From assembly GCF_003478505.1 (NCBI RefSeq), contig NZ_QUFI01000017.1:1-64000 (forward strand): a DNA stretch of 64,000 nt, read 5' to 3'. This DNA is from Clostridium sp. AF27-2AA (GTDB lineage Bacteria > Bacillota > Clostridia > Lachnospirales > Lachnospiraceae). Shown in pieces: positions 1 to 9,235 of the stretch. A program made the position numbers and the translations under genes. The notes under the pieces are model-generated. The model was not told where the DNA came from, did no database searches, and was given only the letters and a program-made list of their open reading frames with translations. Positions within the stretch are counted from its first letter, which is position 1. Every line of letters begins with the position of its first letter.

Positions 1-35
1 AAGAATTCAATTCCCCGTACGCCCGGACTCTTTAT

Positions 36-59
36 TAGTTCTGTCTCAATATTGTTATT
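36..59. repeat. 3'-flank repeat, copy 1 (partial element cut by window edge)
   Basis: The stretch GTTCTGTCTCAATATTGTTA lies directly after the stop codon of the minus-strand methyltransferase gene. A near-identical stretch (one internal difference) lies directly after the stop of the minus-strand LysR gene at 5620-5640. Outside both copies a CGGAC core follows. At 5424-5613 that core belongs to a long palindrome, so this is probably the end of a second copy of the same element, cut off by the start of the window. Confidence 0.55.
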
Positions 60-920
60 TTACTTCTCCCACCGTCCGGATGCGCCGCATGGCAGTACAA
101 GTTCGGTTTCGGTGACGGGGAGTCCAATTTCCTGAGCTTCTACATGTCCACCGAATTTTGGTACGATCTCGGTACTCATCATGTAGGTGAGGACCGCCGG
201 GGCCAGGCCAGTGGTATAGGAGTTGATGAGGAAGAACAACGGGTCATCGGATAAGAGCTGTACGCACAGTTTTACGAGCGGATGAATTGCGTCCTCAATT
301 TTCCAGATCTCGCCCTTCGGGCCGCGGCCATAGGATGGCGGATCCATGATGATGGCGTCATAATGGTTGCCGCGGCGGATCTCACGCTCTACAAATTTTA
401 CACAGTCATCGACCAGCCAGCGGATCGGAGCATCACTGAGGCCGGAGGATGCGGCATTCTCTTTTGCCCAGCCGACCATGCCCTTGGAGGCATCCACGTG
501 AGTTACGCAAGCACCTGCTTTGGCAGCAGCAAGGGTTGCGCCGCCAGTGTATGCGAAGAGATTTAAGACCTTGACCGGGCGGCCGGCATTGCGGATCTTG
601 TCACTGAACCAGTCCCAGTTGGCAGCCTGCTCCGGGAAGAGTCCGGTATGCTTAAAGCTGAATGGTTTTAAGTTGAAGGTCAGGCCTTTGTAGCCTATGG
701 TCCACTGCTCCGGAAGATCAAAGAACTCCCACTCGCCACCGCCTTTGGCGCTGCGGTGATAGTGACCGTTCATGTGTTTCCAGCCTTTGTGGGTTTTTGG
801 GGTGTCCCAGATGACCTGCGGGTCTGGGCGGACCAGAAGGTACTCGCCCCATCTTTCCAGTTTTTCTCCTTTTGAACAGTCAATGACCTGATAATCTTTC
901 CAGCCATCTGCTAACCACAT
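60..920 (-). CDS. Class I SAM-dependent methyltransferase (RlmI/Methyltrans_SAM type)
   Basis: Predicted cytosolic SAM-dependent methyltransferase of 286 residues, of the family that includes 23S rRNA cytosine-C5 methyltransferases. The SAM-binding motif I is visible as VLNLFAYTGGATLAAAKAGA, followed by an acidic motif II (VTHVDASKGMV) and the catalytic-type motif MDPPSYGRGPKGEIW. The PUA domain found at the N-terminus of full-length RlmI is absent; instead there is a short region of about 100 residues. I place the start at ATG 920 because AGGTGG lies 8 bases upstream; a GTG at 932 is in frame but sits inside that ribosome binding site. The gene is divergent from glf and stands alone. The substrate (rRNA or other) cannot be told from sequence. 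Confidence 0.85.
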   Translation of the reverse strand: MWLADGWKDYQVIDCSKGEKLERWGEYLLVRPDPQVIWDTPKTHKGWKHMNGHYHRSAKGGGEWEFFDLPEQWTIGYKGLTFNLKPFSFKHTGLFPEQAANWDWFSDKIRNAGRPVKVLNLFAYTGGATLAAAKAGACVTHVDASKGMVGWAKENAASSGLSDAPIRWLVDDCVKFVEREIRRGNHYDAIIMDPPSYGRGPKGEIWKIEDAIHPLVKLCVQLLSDDPLFFLINSYTTGLAPAVLTYMMSTEIVPKFGGHVEAQEIGLPVTETELVLPCGASGRWEK

Positions 921-1194
921 ATATTTTTCCACCTTTCCAATTCGGATATTATAGTTCTTTGTGTTTTCGTTTGTTTTGGACCAGTTTTGTCCATGTTGTT
1001 TCCTGATTCCGCGCAGGATTTCCTAACCATTATAACAGTAAAAGACGGCGGTGTCCACGACAACAAATTTACTTTTTGACCAAGCTATAGTATAGTAGTA
1101 AGCAGAGAAAAAGGCCGTTTCTGAACCTGGCCGGGATTTGTCCGGTGGAATCAGAAAAAGGTCAGATCAGAACAAAAATAAGGTGGACGATTTT

Positions 1195-2298
1195 ATGAAG
1201 AAATATGATTATGTACTGGTTGGAAGCGGACTTTATGCAGGTGTATGGGCGTACGAGGCAAAAAAGCGTGGAAAAACCTGTCTGGTTGTGGAAAAACGCG
1301 ATCACATTGGCGGAAATGTGTATTGTGAGGAGGTAGAAGGCATTCATGTGCACCGCTATGGCGCGCACATTTTTCACACCAGTGACCGTCAGGTGTGGGA
1401 TTATGTGAATCAGCTGGCCGAGTTTAACCGCTACACCAACAGTCCGGTGGCTAACTACAAGGGTGAGATGTACAACATGCCGTTTAACATGAATACCTTC
1501 AGCAAGATGTGGGGCATCAGTACTCCGGCAGAAGCAAAGGCTATCATTGAAGAGCAGAAGAAAGCGGTGACCGGCGAGCCGAAAAACCTTGAGGAGCAGG
1601 CCATCAGCCTGGTGGGAACTGACATTTACCAGAAGCTGGTAAAGGGCTACACCGAGAAACAGTGGGGACGGGACTGCAAAGAGCTTCCGGCCTTCATTAT
1701 CCGCAGACTCCCGGTGCGTTTTACGTATGACAACAACTATTTCAATGATTTATACCAGGGTATTCCGATTGGCGGCTACAACGTGATCATCAATAAGCTG
1801 TTTGAAGGCTGTGATGTTGAGACCGGTGTGGATTATCTGGAACACAAGGAGCATTATGACGCGCTGGGCGGGACCGTTGTATACACCGGAACCATTGACG
1901 CCTACTATCAGTATCAGTTTGGCAAGCTGGAGTACCGCAGCCTGCGCTTTGAGTCCGAGGTATTAAACGAGGAGAATCATCAGGGTGTTGCGGTGGTCAA
2001 CTACACAGACCGTGAGACTCCGTATACCCGCGTAATCGAGCACAAGCACTTTGAGTTTGGCACTCAGCCGAAGACCGTCATCACCAGAGAGTATCCGGCA
2101 GACTGGAAAGAAGGCATGGAAGCTTACTATCCGGTGAATGATGAGAAGAACCAGGCACTGTATCAGCAGTATGCGGCACTGGCAGAGAAGGAGGAGCATG
2201 TAGTCTTTGGCGGACGTCTGGCAGAGTATAAATATTATGACATGGACAAGGTTATTGCGTCCGCATTGAATCGCACGGCAGAGTACATTGGAAAATAA
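1195..2298 (+). CDS. glf: UDP-galactopyranose mutase
   Basis: Flavoenzyme of 367 residues that interconverts UDP-galactopyranose and UDP-galactofuranose, the donor for galactofuranose in surface polysaccharides. The N-terminus has the FAD-binding Rossmann motif (VGSGLYAGVWAYEAKKRGK) and IGGNVY. Family landmarks follow: HRYGAHIFHTS, the YTEKQWG segment, and a C-terminal FGGRLAEYKYYDMD motif that closes the FAD site. The length matches the family. I chose ATG 1195, which has AGGTGG 8 bases upstream; an in-frame TTG at 1138 would add 19 residues with no homology pattern and no ribosome binding site. It heads a block of four same-strand genes with three glycosyltransferases, so its product probably feeds a cell-surface glycan. 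Confidence 0.95.
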   Translation: MKKYDYVLVGSGLYAGVWAYEAKKRGKTCLVVEKRDHIGGNVYCEEVEGIHVHRYGAHIFHTSDRQVWDYVNQLAEFNRYTNSPVANYKGEMYNMPFNMNTFSKMWGISTPAEAKAIIEEQKKAVTGEPKNLEEQAISLVGTDIYQKLVKGYTEKQWGRDCKELPAFIIRRLPVRFTYDNNYFNDLYQGIPIGGYNVIINKLFEGCDVETGVDYLEHKEHYDALGGTVVYTGTIDAYYQYQFGKLEYRSLRFESEVLNEENHQGVAVVNYTDRETPYTRVIEHKHFEFGTQPKTVITREYPADWKEGMEAYYPVNDEKNQALYQQYAALAEKEEHVVFGGRLAEYKYYDMDKVIASALNRTAEYIGK

Positions 2299-2403
2299 AA
2301 ATGATAGCTGGACGGGCAGTGGTTGTCTGACAGCAAAAAGATGGACTGTGGCAGGCAGAAGAGTCAGCTGCGGCAGCCCGAATGAGAAGGAGAAAATGCA
2401 GAC

Positions 2404-3396
2404 ATGGACCGGGAATGTATGAATGTGGTTTACGCCTCTAACGATGGCTATGCGAGACATCTGGGAACGTCACTGTATTCCCTGCTGGACCGAAACCGGG
2501 ACTTTGCGGAGATCAGCGTTTATGTGCTGACCCTGGGCCTTTCTGAGGAAAATCAGGGAAAGCTCCGGGAAATTGCAGAGCATTTTGGGAGAAGGCTGAT
2601 CTTTTTAAATCTGGATGATCTGCTGGAGCGTATTGGATATGAAGTAGATACCGGCGGCTTTGATATCAGCGTTATGCTGCGCCTGTTTATGGGAGATATG
2701 CTGCCGGAGTCCGTGGAGCGTGTCTTATATCTGGACTGTGACACCGTGGTGCTGCAGTCATTAAAGCATCTGTGGAAGGAAGAACTGGAGGGAAAGATTG
2801 TGGGAGCAGTGATGGAGCCGACCATCTACCAGGCCGTGAAGGAATCCATTGATCTGGGTGAGGATGATCCCTATTATAATTCCGGAGTTCTTTTAGTAGA
2901 CCTGAAACAGTGGCGTGAGCAGGAAATCCAGAAGAAGCTTTTGGGGTTCTGGAAGAGCAAGGGTGGAAAACTTTTTGCCAGCGACCAGGATGTGATCAAT
3001 GGTACGCTGAAAGGGCAAATTCATACCCTGATGCCCCGCTACAACTTCTTTACCAATTACCGGTATTTTTCTTACCGGGAGCTCACACATCTTGGAAAGA
3101 CCTACAAAGCCGTGACGCCGAGAGAACTGCAGATTGCAAAGCGGCATCCTTCTATCATCCATTACATGGGAGATGAGCGGCCCTGGATTGCAGGCAATCT
3201 GAATCATTATCGCAGAGCCTATGAACTGTATCTGGCAAAGACTCCCTGGGCGGGGGCACCGAAGCAGGAGGGAAAACGGGCATATATGCTGGGGTATCAT
3301 ATGCTGGATTATGCCACCGCAATCTGTCCGCCGGTGCGCCGTCTGGTGAGTCGGAAGCTGGGAATGAAGCTGGTGGAGAGCCGTAAGAAAGCGTAG
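2404..3396 (+). CDS. Glycosyltransferase family 8 protein
   Basis: Retaining GT8-type glycosyltransferase of 330 residues, the family of LPS galactosyl/glucosyltransferases and GspA. The nucleotide-sugar fold begins at MNVVYASNDGYARHLGTSLYSLL. The metal-binding DxD motif is DCD at residues 111-113, within RVLYLDCDTVV. Further GT8 marks are YYNSGVLLVDLKQW, ASDQDVIN and the C-terminal HYMGDERPW, whose His normally binds the metal. There is no signal peptide or clear membrane segment. AAGGAG precedes ATG 2404; ATG 2419 is a possible later start. It lies between glf and two GT2 genes, which suggests assembly of one oligosaccharide repeat. Donor and acceptor are unknown. Confidence 0.9.
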   Translation: MDRECMNVVYASNDGYARHLGTSLYSLLDRNRDFAEISVYVLTLGLSEENQGKLREIAEHFGRRLIFLNLDDLLERIGYEVDTGGFDISVMLRLFMGDMLPESVERVLYLDCDTVVLQSLKHLWKEELEGKIVGAVMEPTIYQAVKESIDLGEDDPYYNSGVLLVDLKQWREQEIQKKLLGFWKSKGGKLFASDQDVINGTLKGQIHTLMPRYNFFTNYRYFSYRELTHLGKTYKAVTPRELQIAKRHPSIIHYMGDERPWIAGNLNHYRRAYELYLAKTPWAGAPKQEGKRAYMLGYHMLDYATAICPPVRRLVSRKLGMKLVESRKKA

Positions 3397-3500
3397 GCGG
3401 GTCGTTGCGGACGGGGTTCGCAGGAGCGGAAAGCGTAAGCATATGGTAGTGCGGAAACAAAGGAAATGCTGGTTTTGGGACAAACATGGAGGAAAATACA

Positions 3501-4529
3501 ATGGTAACCGTTTTAATGGCAACGTATCGGGGAAAGCAGTATCTGGAACAGCAGCTGGACACGATTCTGGCTCAGACCGTTCCGGTGAGGATTCTGATCT
3601 CAGATGATGGTTCCGATGACGGAACCCGGGAAATGCTGGAGAACTACGCCGGATGGTATCCGGAACAGGTGTTTCTGCATCATAGGACACAGCACACTGG
3701 CGGCGCGGCCGGAAACTTTTTCTGGCTGATGCAGGAGGCTCTGAAGGATGAGAAAAATGAGTACATTTTCTTCAGTGACCAAGATGATGTCTGGGAGAAT
3801 AACAAAGTCAGTGTTATGCTGCATCGAATGAAGGTACTGGAGAAGGGCCTGGGAAAACAGTGCCCGATCCTGTTATATTCGGATATGGAAGTGGTGGATG
3901 AAGATCTTTACGAGATCAGTCCGAGCTTTGCCGCTTATACTCATCAGGATCCGGACCGCAGCAGTTTTGCGGAACTTCTGGTGGAGAACCAGGTGACCGG
4001 CGGCGCCTCCATGATCAACCGGGCGCTGCTCACGCATTGCGCGATGGAGCCGGAAATCTGCTGTATGCATGACTGGTGGATTGCGCTTACCGCATCCTGC
4101 TTTGGTGTCATTGAGTTTATGCCGAGAGTGCTTTCCAAATATCGCCAGCACGGAGATAATGTACTGGGCGCGAAGGACGCAGGCAGCTTTGGAGAAATGA
4201 AGGCCCGTCTTGGCCGCGGTAAAGAAGTGGAGCAGAATTACCGCCGGATGTTAAACCAGGGCATTGCTTTCGGACGCAGGTTCTGGAAAAATATGGATAC
4301 GGCGCAGCGCATGACCCTGCGCGCGTTTCTGGCTTTGCCCTATCAGTCTGCAGCAGGACGGTTAAAGAATATCCGTTACAATCGCTTTTATAAAAATTCC
4401 GCGCTGCAGACACTGGCCATGTGTCTAACGATGCCGCGGGCAGAAAAGCTGCGGCAGCCGAAAAATGAGCAGGCTGCGGAGTGTGAAAATTGCGAAGTGA
4501 AAACAGCAGGGCAGGAGCAGAAAGCATGA
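3501..4529 (+). CDS. Glycosyltransferase family 2 protein (rhamnosyltransferase-like)
   Basis: Inverting GT-A glycosyltransferase of 342 residues. The opening VTVLMATYRGKQYLEQQLDT, the LISDDGSDDGT nucleotide-binding segment and the SDQDDVW motif near residue 90 are typical of GT2 rhamnosyl-type transferases of polysaccharide loci. The family often acts on dTDP-rhamnose, but the donor cannot be fixed here. I prefer ATG 3501 because GGAGG (3488-3492) sits 8 bases upstream; the in-frame ATG at 3486 overlaps that site. The stop codon overlaps the start of the next gene as ATGA, so the two are translationally coupled. The C-terminal 60 residues are basic and may contact the membrane. Confidence 0.88.
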   Translation: MVTVLMATYRGKQYLEQQLDTILAQTVPVRILISDDGSDDGTREMLENYAGWYPEQVFLHHRTQHTGGAAGNFFWLMQEALKDEKNEYIFFSDQDDVWENNKVSVMLHRMKVLEKGLGKQCPILLYSDMEVVDEDLYEISPSFAAYTHQDPDRSSFAELLVENQVTGGASMINRALLTHCAMEPEICCMHDWWIALTASCFGVIEFMPRVLSKYRQHGDNVLGAKDAGSFGEMKARLGRGKEVEQNYRRMLNQGIAFGRRFWKNMDTAQRMTLRAFLALPYQSAAGRLKNIRYNRFYKNSALQTLAMCLTMPRAEKLRQPKNEQAAECENCEVKTAGQEQKA

Positions 4530-5410
4530 GCGTGAGGCTGAGCTGTGTGATTTTGAACTACAACGATGCAGAGACCACGGAAAAGCTGGTAAAGCAGATC
4601 GCGGATTACAACGTACTTCATCAGATTATTGTGGTGGATAATGCCTCCACGGATGATTCTCTGGAACGATTAAAAAAGCTTGAAGCAGACCAGCCTGGCA
4701 GGCTTCATGTGCTTTCCGCTGATCATAACGGCGGCTATGGCTCCGGCAACAACCTCGGGGTCCGATATGCTGCAGGGCAGGGCGGAGCCACCCATGTTCT
4801 GATTGCGAATCCGGATGTTGTATTTTCGGAGCAATCTCTGGAAGCCATGCTGTCAGTCTTTGCCCGTCACCCCGAGGTGGGAATTGTGACTGCCCGGATT
4901 CACGACGCGCGATTCCCGGACCTGAAAAATGGCTGGCCACTGCGCAGCTTCACCCGGGAACTCTTAAGCATGGGGCCAGTGAGCCGCCGCTTATTTAAAA
5001 GGAGCTTTGACTACCCGGATTCGTATTTCGCGGGCCACAATGCTGTATATGTGGGGGCCGTGCACGGATCCATGCTGATGGTGGACACGGAAAAATTTCT
5101 GGAAGCCGGAGGTTATGATGAGGGAGTCTTCCTTTATGAAGAAGAACAGATTCTTGGCCGCCGGCTGCAGAATGCCGGTTACCGCAGTGTACTTTTGTTA
5201 AACCAGTATTATGATCATGAGCACTCCACATCCATCAGCAAATCCTTCTCCGACGCCATGAAACGCCAGCAGCTTCGGGAGAAGAGTACCCTTTACTATA
5301 TGAAACACTATCTGCATATCAACCCGGTTCAGGAGCAGATTGCAAAAATGTGGTTTGCCGGGATCCGGATGGAGATGCGGATGGCAAAGTTTGTAAGAAT
5401 AAAAATTTAA
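4526..5410 (+). CDS. Glycosyltransferase family 2 protein
   Basis: Second GT2 glycosyltransferase, 294 residues, with the rhamnosyltransferase-like start LSCVILNYNDAETTEKLV, the IIVVDNASTDDS segment, NGGYGSGNN and the ANPDVVF motif near residue 93 (DxD equivalent). HGSMLMVD followed by YEEEQILGRRL corresponds to the ED-type catalytic region. ATG 4526 overlaps the TGA of the previous gene (ATGA), and AGGAG lies just upstream, so this start is preferred over an in-frame ATG at 4490. It ends the polysaccharide block; the palindromic element at 5424 follows immediately. Partner sugars are unknown. Confidence 0.88.
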   Translation: MSVRLSCVILNYNDAETTEKLVKQIADYNVLHQIIVVDNASTDDSLERLKKLEADQPGRLHVLSADHNGGYGSGNNLGVRYAAGQGGATHVLIANPDVVFSEQSLEAMLSVFARHPEVGIVTARIHDARFPDLKNGWPLRSFTRELLSMGPVSRRLFKRSFDYPDSYFAGHNAVYVGAVHGSMLMVDTEKFLEAGGYDEGVFLYEEEQILGRRLQNAGYRSVLLLNQYYDHEHSTSISKSFSDAMKRQQLREKSTLYYMKHYLHINPVQEQIAKMWFAGIRMEMRMAKFVRIKI

Positions 5411-5423
5411 GAATATTCACGAA

Positions 5424-5613
5424 AGGTCCGAAGCAGGCCAGGGTGATATCCCGCTGCGCAAAATATAAGTGCCGTGTCCGGCTATGCAGCGACTGGTGTT
5501 TGAGGTAGGCGGACATCTTGTCCGACTATCCGCAAACATCTGTCAGCTGCATCGTCCGAACACAATACCCATATTTTGCGCAGCGGTATGCCGGGATTAC
5601 CGGCTTCGGACCT
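5424..5613. repeat. Long imperfect palindrome (about 190 nt, MITE-like)
   Basis: Two arms of about 90 nt face each other around a TCT loop at 5516-5518. Paired blocks are 5424-5434 with 5603-5613 (11 bp perfect, AGGTCCGAAGC), 5451-5466 with 5571-5586 (16 bp perfect, CCGCTGCGCAAAATAT), 5474-5490 with 5546-5563 (one gap, few mismatches), and 5497-5515 with 5519-5538. It lies between two genes that converge on it and carries no open frame. The size and lack of coding suggest a miniature inverted-repeat or REP-like element; in RNA it would form a long hairpin and could end transcription from both sides. Confidence 0.75.
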
Positions 5614-5617
5614 GTAG

Positions 5618-5640
5618 TGGGTTCTGTCTCTATATTGTTA
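5618..5640. repeat. 3'-flank repeat, copy 2
   Basis: The sequence GTTCTGTCTCTATATTGTTA repeats that at 36-59 with a single base change. As at the window start, it abuts the stop codon of a minus-strand gene, here that of the LysR regulator. It sits 5-7 nt beyond the end of the long palindrome and is probably part of the same element. Confidence 0.6.
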
Positions 5641-6522
5641 TTGGGCGAATTTCTGGAATGCTTTTGAGGCCACGCTTTGCGGATATTCCGAATCGGAAAT
5701 CAGAAGGATATTACGTTCTGGGAATTGCTCCTCAATCTGGATCTGGAAGATGTTTCCGGCGGCGAGTTCGCTGTGGGCGAAGGCTTCCGGGATGAATCCG
5801 ATGCCGAGGTTGTGGCGCACAGCGGGCAGAATCAGGTCGGTGGTGGCCAGTTCCATATCTGGTGAGAAGGAGAGACCATACTGTGCAAAGTAGGTATTCA
5901 GGAAGGTACGGCTGATGGACTCCGAGGTCAGGCTGATCCAGGGATAGGAGGCCAGTTCCCGGAGCGAGACCGGACGGTCCTTCAGCTCTTCAAAGCGCCT
6001 GCCGCTGATGAGGATGTCCCGGTAGGTGTGCAGTTTTTTCATGCGCAGCGGTTCCGAAATGTGAAGCGGAAGGGAGGAAACCACGGCGAAATCTACCTTA
6101 CCGTCCCGTACGGCCTGAATAGAATCCTGGGTGCTGTGATTTAAAATCTGGAAATGGACGCCCGGGTATTCCTGGTGAAAGGCCTCCATGGCCGCAAAGA
6201 GCCAGGAATGCAGGGCCGTTTCGGTGGCGCTGATGGAGATGCTGCCGTTTTCCAGCTGGAGCAGATCGCTTAAATGGTTTTCGGCCCGGAAAAACTGCAG
6301 GCAGCCGGCGGAGACATATTCAAAGAAGCGGCTTCCCTCCGCAGTCAGCTCCATGCCGGATTTGCTGCGGATGAAAAGGCGGCAGCCCAGGTCCGATTCC
6401 AGCTTATGGATGACGCGGGTCACGGCAGGCTGGCTGGTGTTTAAGGCAGCAGCGGCCCGAGTCAGGTTGCCGTATTTCGCCACGTAGTAAAAAATCTTAT
6501 AATATTCAAAATTGGATGTCAT
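5638..6522 (-). CDS. LysR family transcriptional regulator
   Basis: LysR-type regulator of 294 residues. The N-terminal winged helix-turn-helix reads YKIFYYVAKYGNLTRAAAAL then NTSQPAVTRVIHKLESDLGC, and is followed by a linker helix and a periplasmic-binding-like effector domain from about residue 90. I start at ATG 6522 (MTSNFEYYKI), which begins right at the HTH as is normal; longer in-frame starts add residues without homology. It is divergent from phosphoketolase, and the intergenic region holds several dyads of LysR type, so it probably controls that gene and itself. The effector is unknown. Confidence 0.9.
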   Translation of the reverse strand: MTSNFEYYKIFYYVAKYGNLTRAAAALNTSQPAVTRVIHKLESDLGCRLFIRSKSGMELTAEGSRFFEYVSAGCLQFFRAENHLSDLLQLENGSISISATETALHSWLFAAMEAFHQEYPGVHFQILNHSTQDSIQAVRDGKVDFAVVSSLPLHISEPLRMKKLHTYRDILISGRRFEELKDRPVSLRELASYPWISLTSESISRTFLNTYFAQYGLSFSPDMELATTDLILPAVRHNLGIGFIPEAFAHSELAAGNIFQIQIEEQFPERNILLISDSEYPQSVASKAFQKFAQ

Positions 6523-6630
6523 GTGCTGGTAATCTCCCTGTTTTATCAATCTGTTTTTCTCAGAAACTTGTCTTTCTTTATCTCCATTATAATACAGAAA
6601 CCCGGGAAAATCCACGCTTTGCGCTGTATC

Positions 6631-6702
6631 CATATCAGATTGATATGAATACAATGCGGAAACGGCATTTTACAGATTGCATTGTATGTGCGAAAATACA
6701 AT
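6631..6702. promoter_or_regulatory. Candidate LysR operator region between lysR and xfp
   Basis: Three dyads lie within 72 bases: CATATCA-N3-TGATATG (6631-6647, perfect 7-bp arms), ATTG-N9-CAAT (6639-6655) and ATTGTAT-N8-ATACAAT (6681-6702, perfect 7-bp arms). LysR regulators usually bind T-N11-A dyads in the intergenic region they share with a divergent target, which fits this site. Confidence 0.55.
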
Positions 6703-6770
6703 CGTAAGCGTTAGAAAAATAACAAACCACTGCAATGGAATGAGACAAGCTAAAAGAAAGAGGTAATGTT

Positions 6771-9152
6771 ATGGAGAACAACACCTGTCTGGAAAAGCAG
6801 CCTTTATGTGAGGAAATGCTGGAAAAGATGAATGCCTACTGGCGTGCGGCAAACTATCTGTCTGCCGGTCAGTTATACCTGTTAGACAATCCGCTGTTAA
6901 AGAAACCGCTGAGCATGGATCAGATCAAAAAGAAAATCGTCGGACACTGGGGAACCGTGCCGGGACAGAATTTCGTATATATACACTGCAACCGTGCCAT
7001 CAAACGATATGATCTGGATATGATCCTTCTTTCCGGCCCGGGCCACGGCGGAAACTTTCTGATCGCCAACACCTATCTGGACGGAAGCTACAGTGAGGTA
7101 TATCCGAACATCAGTCAGGACGAGGAAGGCATGAAGAAAATGTTCAAGCAGTTCTCCTTCCCCTGCGGCGTTCCGAGCCACTGTGCTCCGGAGACTCCTG
7201 GTTCCATCAACGAGGGCGGTGAGCTTGGCTATTCCATTGCCCATGCATTCGGCGCTGTATTTGATAACCCGGATCTGATCGCAACGGTGGTTGTGGGAGA
7301 TGGCGAGGCAGAAACCGGCCCGCTAGCAACCTCCTGGCAGTCCAATAAATTCTTAAACCCGATCACCGATGGTGCGGTTCTTCCAATCCTGCACTTAAAT
7401 GGATATAAGATCAGCAACCCGACCATCTTTTCCCGTATCCCGCACGACGAGATCAAGTCCTTCTTCGAGGGCTGCGGCTGGAAGCCGTACTTTGTTGAGG
7501 GCGACGATCCGATGACCATGCATAAGAAGATGGCAGAGACCATGGATACCGTCATCGAGGAGATCAAGGCTATCCAGAAACACGCAAGAGATGAGCAGGA
7601 TCCGGAGCGTCCGAAGTGGCCGATGATCATCCTGCGCACTCCGAAGGGCTGGACCGGTCCGAAATTCGTAGATGGCCAGCAGATTGAGGGATCCTTCCGC
7701 GCCCATCAGGTTCCGATCAGCATGGAGAAGCCGGAGCATTTACAGCTTCTGGAAGACTGGTTAAAGAGCTATCACGCAGAGGAGCTGTTCGATGAGAACG
7801 GACGCCTGATCCCGGAGCTGGCGGAGCTGGCACCGAAGGGCAATGCCCGCCTGGGCGCAAACCCGCACGCAAACGGAGGCCTGCTGTTAAAAGATCTTCG
7901 TCTCCCGGATTTCCGTGAGTACGGCATTCCGGTGGAGCCGGGCAAGACCAAGGCTCAGGATATGATCGAGCTTGGCGGTTATATCCGTGATATATTCAAA
8001 CTCAATGAGGACAGCAAAAACTTCCGTATCTTCGGACCGGATGAGAGCATGTCTAACCGTCTGTATAAGGTATTTGAGGAGCAGAACCGCGACTGGAACG
8101 GCGAGCTGCTTCCGACCGATGACAAGCTGGCAAGAAATGGCCGTATCATGGATGGCATGCTGAGTGAGCATATGTGTGAGGGCTGGCTGGAAGGATATCT
8201 GCTGACGGGCCGTCACGGTTTCTTCGCAAGCTATGAGGCGTTTATCCGCATCGTGGATTCCATGGCCGCACAGCACGCAAAGTGGCTGAAGGTCTGCAAC
8301 CAGTTGTCCTGGAGACGTCCGATCGCATCCTTGAACTTTATCCTGACCTCCAATGTATGGCAGCAGGACCACAACGGATTTACCCATCAGGATCCAGGCT
8401 TCTTAGACCATATTGCCAACAAGAAAGCAGATGTTGTCCGTATGTATCTTCCGCCGGATACTAACTGCCTGCTTTCCTGCTTTGATCATTGCATCAAGAG
8501 TAAGAACTACGTGAATGCCATCGTTGCTTCCAAGCATCCGAGCTGCCAGTGGCTGTCCATGGCGCAGGCTGTGAAACACTGCACCCAGGGCATTGGCATC
8601 TGGGAGTGGGCAAGCAATGACTGCGGCGAGGAGCCGGATGTGGTTATGGCATGCTGCGGTGATACCCCGACCCTGGAGACCATGGCTGCAGTTACTATCC
8701 TGCGGGATGAGCTTCCGGAATTAAAGATCCGCGTAGTGAACGTAGTAGACCTGTTTAAGATGGAGAGTGATCACAAGCATCCGCATGGCTTAAGCGATGC
8801 CGAGTATGACGCAATCTTCACCCCAAATAAGCCGGTAATCTTCGCGTTCCACGGATATCCGACTCTGATCCATGAGTTGACCTATGAGCGCAATAATCAC
8901 AACATGTCTGTTCACGGCTATCAGGAGGAAGGCACCATCACGACACCGTTCGACATGCGTGTCCAGAACCAGCTTGACCGCTTCAGTCTGGTAAAAGACG
9001 CGGTAATGCATTTGCCGCAGTTGGGCAACCGTGGTTCCTTCCTGATCCAGAAAATGAATGATAAGCTGGTAGAGCACAAGCAGTATATTGCCGAGTACGG
9101 ACAGGATATGGAGGAAATCCGCAACTGGGAGTGGCACGTACCGGAAAAATAA
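6771..9152 (+). CDS. xfp: Xylulose-5-phosphate/fructose-6-phosphate phosphoketolase
   Basis: Thiamine-diphosphate enzyme of 793 residues that splits xylulose 5-phosphate (and often fructose 6-phosphate) with phosphate into acetyl phosphate and glyceraldehyde 3-phosphate (or erythrose 4-phosphate). This gives an acetate/ATP-yielding route for pentoses. Visible family marks are [20 protein letters not shown], the ThDP/Mg motif [16 protein letters not shown], and [20 protein letters not shown] with [16 protein letters not shown]. Full family length. AAAGAGG lies upstream of ATG 6771. It is monocistronic: LysR is divergent on one side and a strong terminator follows at 9186. Pentoses released by the riboside locus at 18-28 kb could enter this pathway. 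Confidence 0.96.
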   Translation: MENNTCLEKQPLCEEMLEKMNAYWRAANYLSAGQLYLLDNPLLKKPLSMDQIKKKIVGHWGTVPGQNFVYIHCNRAIKRYDLDMILLSGPGHGGNFLIANTYLDGSYSEVYPNISQDEEGMKKMFKQFSFPCGVPSHCAPETPGSINEGGELGYSIAHAFGAVFDNPDLIATVVVGDGEAETGPLATSWQSNKFLNPITDGAVLPILHLNGYKISNPTIFSRIPHDEIKSFFEGCGWKPYFVEGDDPMTMHKKMAETMDTVIEEIKAIQKHARDEQDPERPKWPMIILRTPKGWTGPKFVDGQQIEGSFRAHQVPISMEKPEHLQLLEDWLKSYHAEELFDENGRLIPELAELAPKGNARLGANPHANGGLLLKDLRLPDFREYGIPVEPGKTKAQDMIELGGYIRDIFKLNEDSKNFRIFGPDESMSNRLYKVFEEQNRDWNGELLPTDDKLARNGRIMDGMLSEHMCEGWLEGYLLTGRHGFFASYEAFIRIVDSMAAQHAKWLKVCNQLSWRRPIASLNFILTSNVWQQDHNGFTHQDPGFLDHIANKKADVVRMYLPPDTNCLLSCFDHCIKSKNYVNAIVASKHPSCQWLSMAQAVKHCTQGIGIWEWASNDCGEEPDVVMACCGDTPTLETMAAVTILRDELPELKIRVVNVVDLFKMESDHKHPHGLSDAEYDAIFTPNKPVIFAFHGYPTLIHELTYERNNHNMSVHGYQEEGTITTPFDMRVQNQLDRFSLVKDAVMHLPQLGNRGSFLIQKMNDKLVEHKQYIAEYGQDMEEIRNWEWHVPEK

Positions 9153-9185
9153 GCGCAGTTAATAAATAGAAATATCATATATAAG

Positions 9186-9219
9186 AAACGCCGCCACGGC
9201 AAAACCGTGGCGGCGTTTT
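9186..9219. terminator. Bidirectional intrinsic terminator (identical to that at 14184)
   Basis: Perfect 11-bp stem CGCCGCCACGG/CCGTGGCGGCG (9189-9199 and 9205-9215) with loop CAAAA, flanked by AAA on the left and TTTT on the right, so it can work in both directions between convergent xfp and the GntR gene. The same stem, loop and flanks recur at 14184-14222. Confidence 0.9.
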
Positions 9220-9235
9220 CATGTTGCGATAGGAA

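Noticed and set aside
1138..1194. TTG start extending UDP-galactopyranose mutase by 19 residues
   Set aside because: No ribosome binding site and no homology pattern, while ATG 1195 has AGGTGG at good spacing and starts at the FAD motif.
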